Below, one piece after another: positions 57,690 to 64,000 of a stretch of 64,000 nt of DNA; the first letter of the stretch is position 1, and every line of letters starts with the position of its first letter. The stretch comes from Epiperipatus broadwayi (Eukaryota > Onychophora > Udeonychophora > Euonychophora > Peripatidae). Below the pieces are notes generated by a model. That model was not told where the DNA came from, ran no database searches, and worked only from the letters and a program-made list of their open reading frames with translations. A program made the translations under genes and the position numbers. The DNA lies in the NCBI GenBank assembly GCA_028023455.1, contig JAQFVV010000945.1, positions 1 through 64,000 on the forward strand, given 5' to 3'.

Positions 57690-58300
57690 CTTGTTTGTCA
57701 CCATCATCTTCTACCCCTACCACTAAGAATGCATTGTGATATAGAGATCTTTCCAAGTCTAATCCAGTTTCTTTGACACTTTTCTTCTCAACATTATACC
57801 AGAAAAGCTTTTTATTACATCCATCCACTTCACACAAGGTTAAATTCTTTTAGGTATTTTACAATCTCTTAGGATATAGTTTGAGACTTTGACATCTGCT
57901 GTCATCATACCTTTTAAGATTTTAATTGATAACTGCTGTCATCATATATCTTAGTAGTATGTCCAACCTAACTCACTCCAGTTTCTTAATTTTTTTCAAT
58001 GTTATTAGTAGTACCTGTTTGTTCTCTGATTGATGTATTTTTCTTTCCATCTTTCCTTGTTGAAACACACATACCTTCATTGTTCATAGAATGGTCTGAA
58101 GTCTCTATATTGCTCTTCTATTAAGTGTCCATGTCTTATATCCGTAAGTAAGAACCAAAGAAACACATCTATAGAAGACTTTCCATTTCAAATATGTAGG
58201 GATATTTCCTTTTAATGTTGGGTTATTTCTAACAAAAACATTTTATCAAAGCTTAATTTTATTCTCTTAATACCAACAAATCATCAAATTTCTAGCTCAA
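57690..58300 (-). pseudogene. RTE-type LINE 3' fragment, minus
   Basis: On the minus strand YKTWTLNRRAI and RLQTIL (58140-58085) then VCVFQQGKMERKIHQSEN parallel SETWTLKRRGIWRFQTTQRS of the 12.7-kb copy. The end near 57690 reads GATGATGGTGA, like the other RTE tails. Several frameshifts. Confidence 0.65.
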
Positions 58301-58309
58301 ACAATGTTT

Positions 58310-59000
58310 TGAGGCAAACTCAACTCTCCATGTTAGTGACATCTAGTATAATTTTAAGCAATTAGTGATCAGATATACACAACCTCTCTATCCTTAACAC
58401 TTAAATCCTCATCAACTGGCCAAATTCTGGCTTTTGTCTTTATTGATGAGGATTGGAATTCAAAGTTTGAAGGAATGCAATTATGCATCCAGAAACAATA
58501 TTCAAATTTATTTTACCTATCAAACTAAAATTTTAAATCAATCTGAAGTTTTGATTCAAAGTGAACCTGCTTGAATAGTATCATAGATTCATGTATACAT
58601 TCCTTCCAACTTGGTTCTGAATATCATTGATAAAGATAAAAACCAGAAACCAGCATGAGGATGCTTATTTAAATACTAAGGAGAGGAAATTTGTATGCAT
58701 CTGATGATTATTGATTATTAAAGTATGATTATTGATTATTAAAGTTCATGCTACAGGGTGCAATAGCAGAGGACTGCTCTTGTTTTTTATAGTGTGATAT
58801 ATGTATGAATGCAAAATATCTCACTGCAGAGCAATTCAACAATTTCTCTATACAGAAATGCTAAAGAAAAAAAGCAACATTTACTAAGTCGCTCATTGGA
58901 TGGCTAACTAAATTGACTAAGAGTTACTTATGCAAAAAAGTTTTGGAATTATAAATAATCATCTACTTGAAAATATTTCTAAGGTCCACTTGAATTTGAA
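58310..59000. other. AT-rich DNA with a hammerhead scrap
   Basis: Near 58625-58670 the plus strand has TTGATAAAGATAAAAACCA, then GAAACCAGCATGAGGAT, a decayed HHR core. Upstream LINE similarity may extend to about 58470. Otherwise nothing. Confidence 0.4.
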
Positions 59001-59014
59001 CACCAGATCATGAT

Positions 59015-59016
<2 letters not shown>

Positions 59017-59061
<45 letters not shown>

Positions 59062-59256
59062 CAAAAAAATAAAAACAAAAAAATAAAGACTTATAAATCC
59101 AATAAATAATATAATATTTCAACCAGAGGACTGGTTTTCATCAGAAAAGAAAAACCAGTCCTCTGGTTGAAATATTATATTATTTATTGGTTATAAGTCT
59201 TTATTTTTTGTTTTTATATGTATTTCCTTTGGTTAGTTTGTTATATATTAATATTT

Positions 59257-59336
<80 letters not shown>
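59017..59336. repeat. Long perfect-looking foldback between (AT)n tracts
   Basis: (AT)n at 59017-59056 and (TA)n at about 59258-59335 flank a foldback with arms about 59075-59137 and 59152-59216. Its arms share AGACTTATAA, AATAAATAATATAATATTTC and AACCAGAGGACTGGTTTT. The minus strand of the left arm reads CTGATGA (59144-59138), a hairpin AACCAG-TCCT-CTGGTT, then GAAA (59120-59117). Confidence 0.85.
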
Positions 59337-59338
<2 letters not shown>

Positions 59339-59339
59339 T

Positions 59340-59640
59340 ACATCTCTGTCAGCTTTTCATATTGAATACAGCATTGTTATATATTTGCTTCTAGTGTGAT
59401 ATTAAGGTTAGACAATAATCCAAAACCTTAGCTAAAGTACAATTAGTTGTTACAACTATTTTCTGGCTATTTAAAATTTAATCTGGATATAATATATGTA
59501 GACTATACATTTATGTATGAAACACCATATATAAGATGTTCATATTATCTTGAGAAAGACACAACTGGAAAAAATAAAAGAAGTGAAACTGATATTAGAA
59601 CTGATTTTTAAAAGTAAAAGGACTGAATATAAAATTCAAT
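59340..59640. other. AT-rich DNA, nothing assigned
   Basis: No gene or repeat recognised. Confidence 0.5.
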
Positions 59641-59644
59641 TTGT

Positions 59645-61450
59645 ATTGCTTGGGAGTTCATAAGTTTAAACATTGTAAGTGACAAAATTGGACTACAGTC
59701 TGTAAATTTTGATTTATAGAATCTGCCATTGGACCATTGCACCAAATCAAAAAGAGCATAATATTTGAACTATTTACTGCTCAGGAGTTCATAAGTTTAA
59801 ACATTGTAAGTGACAGAATTTGACTATGTTCCATGGATCTTGATATATAGAATCTGCCATTGGACCACTGCACCAAACCAAGCAGAACACAATATTTGAA
59901 CTATTTACTGCTTGGGAGTTCATAAGAAGTATGACTATTGATAGTGACAAAATTGGGTTCATCCATAGACTTTGAATTCCAGAGTCTTCCACTGATAGTG
60001 ACTGATTTGTGTGCATCCATAGACCTTGGATTCCCGAATCTTCCAGTGATGTTGACAGAATTGAATGCATCCATAGATTTTGAATTACAGTCTTCAACTT
60101 GGGGCATCCACAAACCTTAAATTCCAGAGTCTTCCACTGATGGTGATAGAATTGGATGCATCCATAGACCTTGAATTTCAGAGTTTTCCACTGATCTTGA
60201 ATTCCAGAGTCTTCCCCTGATGGTGACAGAGTTGGGTGCATCTTCCATTGTTAGTGACAGAATTGGGTGCATTCATAGACCCTGAATTCCAGAGTCTTCC
60301 ACTGTTGGTGACAGAATTGGATACATCCATAGACCTTGAATTCCAGAGTCTTCCATTGATGGTGATAGAATTAGATGCATACATAGACCTTGAATTTCGG
60401 AGTCTTCCACTGATGGTGACAGAATTGGATGCAGCCATATATCTTAATATTTCAGTCTTCCGCTGATGGTGACAGAATTGTGTGCATCCATAAACTTTGA
60501 ATTACAGAGTCTTCCATTGATGGTGATAGAATTAGAATTAGATGCATCCATAGACCTTGAATTTCAGAGCCTTCCATTGATGGTGACAGAATTGGATGCA
60601 TTCATAGATCTTGAATTCCAGAGTCTTCCACTGATGGTGACATAGTTGGGTGCATCTTCCACTGATAGTGACAGAATTGGGTGCATTCATAGACCTTGAA
60701 TTCCAGAGTCTTCCATTGGTAGTGACAGAATTGGGTGCATCCATAGGCCTTGAATTACAGAATCTTCTACTGACAGAATTGGTTCCATCCATAGACCTTA
60801 AATTTCAGTCTTCCAGTGATGTTGACAGAATTGAGTGCATCCATAGATTTTGAATTACAGTCTTCAACTTGGGGCTTCCACAGACCTTGAATTCCAGTGT
60901 CTTCCACTGATGGTGATAGAATTGGATGCATCAATAGACCTTGAATTTCAGAGTCTTCCACTGATGGTGACAGAATTGGATGCATCCATAGATCTTGAAT
61001 TCCAGAGTCTTCCACTGATGGTGACAGAGTTGGGTGCATCTTCCACTGTTAGTGACAGAATTGGGTGCATCCATAGACCTTGAATTCCAGAGTCTTCCAC
61101 TGATGGTGATAGAATTAGATGCATCCATATACTTTGAATTTTCAGAGTCTTCCACTGATGGCGACAGAATTGGATACATCCATAGATCTTGAATTCCAGA
61201 GTCTTCCACTAATGGTGACAGAGTTGGGTGCATTTTCCACTGATACTGACAGAATTGGGTGCATTCATAGACCTTGAATTCCAGAGTCTTCCACTGGTAG
61301 TGACAGAATTGGGTGCATCCATAGACTTTAAATTACAGAATCTTCCACTGACAGAATTGGTTCTATCTATAGACCTTGAATTTCAGTCTTCCAGTGATGG
61401 TGACAGAATTGGGTGCATCCATAGATGTGGAATCCCAGAGTCTTCCACTC
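59645..61450 (+). repeat. 54-bp minisatellite with duplicated leader
   Basis: From about 59930 to 61450 a 54-bp unit (GACAGAATTGGGTGCATCCA, then TAGACCTTGAATTCCAGAGT and CTTCCACTGATGGT) is repeated roughly 25-28 times with variants and some shortened units. It is preceded by two or three ~125-bp leader units (GGGAGTTCATAAGTTTAAAC near 59650 and 59774). Because 54 is divisible by 3, long frames appear on both strands (up to 150 codons), giving 18-residue repeat peptides. I treat these as non-genic. Confidence 0.93.
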
Positions 61451-62102
61451 TACAACAGCAATATATACAGGCAAAATGGTGGACTATATTGCTTTGTACT
61501 TCACAAAAATATCAAGCACTGAGAGGACACAGCTGGAATTACTTTTAATGGATTTTGAGTTCAAGAGAGAAGAGAGGTGCCATTTAGAACATGGAGATAT
61601 AAAGAATCAGAAAAAAATGATATGCTCTTTTATGGAATTTAAATAAAGTTTTATTTTTTCATTTCAAATAAATGTCTATGAAATCATTTCAATAGAAAAT
61701 GTAGTCTTTTTAATAAAACATCCACTTCAAAAACTCTCTCTCTAATAGCCTCTGATCTTTCTGAAGAGAATCAATGGGGTCATTTGTCTTTTTTTAAATA
61801 TCTTTATTTATATGATGAATAATACTTCTGTAGTGTAATTTGCATAATACCACTCTTACATGGATATAAATCAATCCCTACCGTGTGTGAGAGTGGTGTA
61901 GTAAAGATGATCCTACAGAAGTATTATTCATTAAGTGGATAATCTTTAGTCTAATGAATGACTAATAAAAATTATTAATATACTTCTTCCATGTGATTTG
62001 TGTCAAAGTTGTGAAAGTAGAATGTTTGACACGTATCAAATAAACTGTGTAATTCCCTATCTATTTCTATTGAACAATGATAAAGATAAGTGTAAGAGGT
62101 TG

Positions 62103-62159
62103 TGGTCTGGGTCAACTGATGAGTGCTGTTTCAACATGAAATGTGCATATTGGGAATCA
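62103..62159 (+). ncRNA. Hammerhead ribozyme, family B, best copy
   Basis: Outer stem I TGGT (62103-62106) with ATCA (62156-62159); inner stem I TCAA (62112-62115) with TTGG (62150-62153); CTGATGA (62116-62122); stem II GTGCTG-TTT-CAACAT (62123-62137, one C-A mismatch and a G-T pair); GAAA (62138-62141). Stem III is ATG/CAT with a 2-nt loop (62141-62148), and the AUA site ends at 62149. All core residues fit the consensus. Confidence 0.7.
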
Positions 62160-62405
62160 TACTGTTTTCCACATCTTTAGTCATATGTTTATGATCACAC
62201 CCACCCACATATGTTATCAGATAGAAACCAGTCCCTATATTGTGTGAAAGTGATGTCATTAAAATTACACTACACAAATATTAGTAAGTGGATAACTCTA
62301 GTCTAATAAATGATTGGTAAAAAATGTATTAATATACTTCTATCAAATGGTTTGGGTCAAAGTTGTGAGCATTAAGTTTAACCCTTATCAATTAAACTGT
62401 AATAA

Positions 62406-62853
62406 GTGGTTTCACAACAGATGATAGAGACTTTGGCTGGTGAATTTAAGGTTGGCTTCCGCACTCCCCCTAATACTAAAGACTTATTAATAATTCAAAG
62501 GATAGAACAGATCCATCTCAGACACCCCCAAGTCATATACAGTATTTCATGCCCTCAGGCTGGATGCAGTGCCACATACTATGGGGAAACCAAGGCCACT
62601 GTTCATAATAGAGCTGCTCAACACATTTATACTTACAGAAGAGCAAAAAAAAAACAACGATAACTTCTCAATATTCTTGGAACATGAGAAGCAGGCTGGC
62701 CATGTGTTTGAACCAGGCAACCCCAAGATAGTATGCTCTGAAGCCAACGACTGCAAAAGAAAAGTCAAGGAGGCGTATTTTATTATCGGTGACAACAATT
62801 CCATCAATAGACACGACACGTGCTTTTCTATCTCAAAAAAATGGACAAACTAA
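62406..62853 (+). pseudogene. Penelope-like GIY-YIG endonuclease, frameshifted
   Basis: The first frame (62406-62663) reads FKVGFRTPPNTKDLLI, then VIYSISCP (residues 43-50) and C-x-A-T-YYGET (54-62), the GIY-YIG pair of motifs with two cysteines between, then the Arg of VHNRAAQH (66-73). After a 10-base A-run (62645-62654) the reading moves one frame: FLEHEKQAGHVFE, then CKRKVKEAYFI with the catalytic Glu, ending at a stop at 62851-62853. Such a domain nicks DNA for integration of Penelope-like retroelements, and follows the reverse transcriptase there. The polymerase is missing, so the relic is 5'-truncated. Confidence 0.85.
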
Positions 62854-62917
62854 TTTGCATTCACATTTGCATATTTTATTAGTTAAAACATTACATAAAT
62901 GATTTATAACTTATGTT

Positions 62918-62956
62918 GGCCATGAATATGAGGAAAAACCTCGAAAGCGCTCGGCC
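62918..62956 (+). ncRNA. Decayed hammerhead just after the Penelope endonuclease
   Basis: GGCC (62918-62921) pairs with GGCC (62953-62956) as stem I. Between are ATGAATA (two changes from CTGANGA), stem II GAGG-AAAAA-CCTC (62930-62942), GAAA (62943-62946), stem III AGCGCT and the UC site (62951-62952). The order and stems fit an HHR; core changes predict inactivity. Position fits the terminal repeat of a Penelope-like element. Confidence 0.5.
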
Positions 62957-63051
62957 CATTTAATTGTTTTTGGTTTTTGCAGCTTCTTTGTCAGTGGGTG
63001 AATCGCTTTTATATGATATACTAATGATGAAAAAAATATGTGTTAGAGATT

Positions 63052-63112
63052 GTAATCTGGGCCAACAGATGAGTGCTGATTCAGCACAAAATGGGCAATC
63101 TTGAGGATCACA
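63052..63112 (+). ncRNA. Decayed family B hammerhead, second unit
   Basis: GTAATCTGGGCCAA, then CAGATGA (U4 changed to A), perfect stem II GTGCTG-ATT-CAGCAC, AAAA for GAAA, and TTGAGGATCA. Two core changes. Confidence 0.55.
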
Positions 63113-63299
63113 TATTCTTTTCACATATCTTTTTGTCATATGTTTATGATTACACCTTTCTATAAGGTATTAAATGCAGATGTTCCCTACCTTGCCTAAG
63201 AGTGGTGTAGTAAAAATTACACTACAGAAATATTATTCATGAAGTGACAATCTTTAAACTAATGAATGACTAATAAAAATTATTAATATATCTTTATTC

Positions 63300-63600
63300 A
63301 TATGTTTTAAAAAGAATGTTTTGTGGTGTAGAGGCTATACTTAATTGCAAACAATACAATTGTTTTTATATTGTAAAACAAACTTTATATATAGGCAAAG
63401 TGCAATTATTAAAATGCACAAAGCTTGGGATATAACGTTATAATGTTAACTTTAGGCAAATTTAAAATGTCTACCAGTTTAGAAAGGTTATTGCAGAATT
63501 TTTATAACTATTAATTATACATAGTTGCTGTTTAAATTATTAATCTACGATGGTGTTTTAATTTTGGTTTATATTTGTAAATATATAGAAATATCAGTAT
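63300..63600. other. AT-rich DNA, nothing assigned
   Basis: No gene or repeat recognised. Confidence 0.5.
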
Positions 63601-63604
63601 CACA

Positions 63605-63965
63605 TATGTGATGCATATGTGATGCACAGTGGCTTCTCCTTTTTCAGAATCTCAGCCACTATGCCCAGAAAAAACTGTTAGCCACTTTACCTTCTTTTTC
63701 CACTTCCTGCCCTAAGTTTTCCTCATATTCTTCTCTATCCTGCTCCATCCCATTTCCACATAATCTTTGTCAACTCCATAGCCTTTATATCTAAATCTTC
63801 CTTATCTTTTCCCAAACCCAGCATAAAAACCAAAAACCCACTTCCTGTACAATCACTTTGTTTATCCTCCCACAGCTTCAATATTTGCACCCTTTCTATG
63901 TTCAGACATTTACATTCAATTAACAGATGCTTAATATTTGCCATGCCTTCTTTACACAAAATTGA
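63605..63965 (-). pseudogene. LINE 3' fragment, family X, copy 4
   Basis: The best-kept frame (63735-63959) reads CKEGMANIKHLLIECKCLN, ERVQILKLWE, then GLGKDKEDLDIKAMELTKIM and WKWDG before a stop. The C-x4-5-N-x-x-H-L-L-x-x-C spacing resembles the cysteine/histidine motif at the C-terminus of several LINE polyproteins. It is truncated at the 5' side near the window edge. It shares its 3' end with the copies at 8.5, 26.5 and 36.3 kb. Confidence 0.55.
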
Positions 63966-64000
63966 AGACTAAATCACCCACATTTTTCCATTTATGAGTA

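Larger units (their letters stand above)
61800..63300 (+). mobile_element. Penelope-like element relic flanked by hammerhead repeats
   Basis: Family B repeat bodies occur in direct order at about 61800-62170, 62170-62405 and 63040-63300 (shared GTGGTGTAGTAAA, CTAATGAATGACTAATAAAA, CAAAGTTGTGA). HHR motifs lie at 62103-62159 and 63052-63112. Between them is a Penelope-type GIY-YIG endonuclease relic (62406-62853). Without the relic the HHR-to-HHR distance would be about 310 bp, a retrozyme-like tandem. Alternatively the repeats are the element's own pseudo-LTRs. No reverse transcriptase is present. Confidence 0.65.

Noticed and set aside
59789-61548. Several long open frames, up to 150 codons, on both strands
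   Set aside because: They run through the 54-bp minisatellite, occur in many frames at once and encode only the repeat unit.
1-64000. CRISPR arrays, operons, rRNA or complete tRNA genes
   Set aside because: None seen. tRNA-like boxes found here belong to SINEs, and direct repeats lack the spacer pattern of CRISPR.

Overview
This window is non-coding-dominated, AT-rich animal DNA with CpG-poor background, long homopolymer and (AT)n runs, and a very dense load of interspersed and tandem repeats. The repertoire (tRNA-derived SINEs, RTE-type LINEs, a Penelope-like GIY-YIG fragment, hAT relics, interstitial CCCTAA repeats, many minisatellites) suggests a large repeat-rich invertebrate genome. A mollusc, possibly a cephalopod, fits best, but that is inference from repeat style and no marker gene proves it. 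It is not prokaryotic. Most short open frames are chance or repeat-derived.

Layout. 0-8 kb: AT-rich DNA, a weak 41-nt exon candidate, an interspersed repeat (3.08-3.56 kb), a foldback (3.73-3.95 kb) and a 1.32-kb terminal-inverted-repeat (TIR) element (5.17-6.49 kb). 8-13 kb: LINE fragments and a nearly full-length but broken RTE retrotransposon. 13.7-14.7 kb: a TIR element with 8-bp target duplications enclosing telomere-like repeats. 15.6-16.3 kb: a 77-bp tandem array inside TIRs, each unit carrying an X-box-like palindrome. 17.5-19.7 kb: a LINE fragment and a 147-bp tandem array. 20.3-22.6 kb: a rearranged hAT relic hosting a foldback with a textbook hammerhead ribozyme. 23-26.6 kb: SINEs, LINE pieces and a large foldback with a hammerhead-like core. 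26.7-27.8 kb: a striking tract almost free of cytosine. 28-38 kb: AT-rich DNA with TIR elements and foldbacks. 38.5-41.8 kb: a patch relatively rich in CpG, with a plausible first coding exon and duplicated E2F-like sites. 42-53 kb: SINEs, foldbacks, a hAT MITE carrying a SINE, and a 68-bp array built from half a hammerhead. 53.6 kb (minus): the most convincing host-gene exon. 54-59 kb: repeats, foldbacks and an RTE fragment. 59.6-61.5 kb: a 54-bp minisatellite. 61.8-63.3 kb: a Penelope-like endonuclease relic between hammerhead-bearing repeats.

The unifying theme is hammerhead ribozyme (HHR) motifs. At least three sequence families with an HHR core or recognisable descendants (CUGANGA, stem II, GAAA, short stem III, NUH, stem I) recur in about twenty places, mostly inside head-to-head inverted pairs. 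HHRs are known from Penelope-like elements and from small non-autonomous retrozymes. The presence here of a Penelope GIY-YIG relic between HHR repeats suggests the source machinery. I could not fold, align or search, so family assignments rest on reading motifs by eye.
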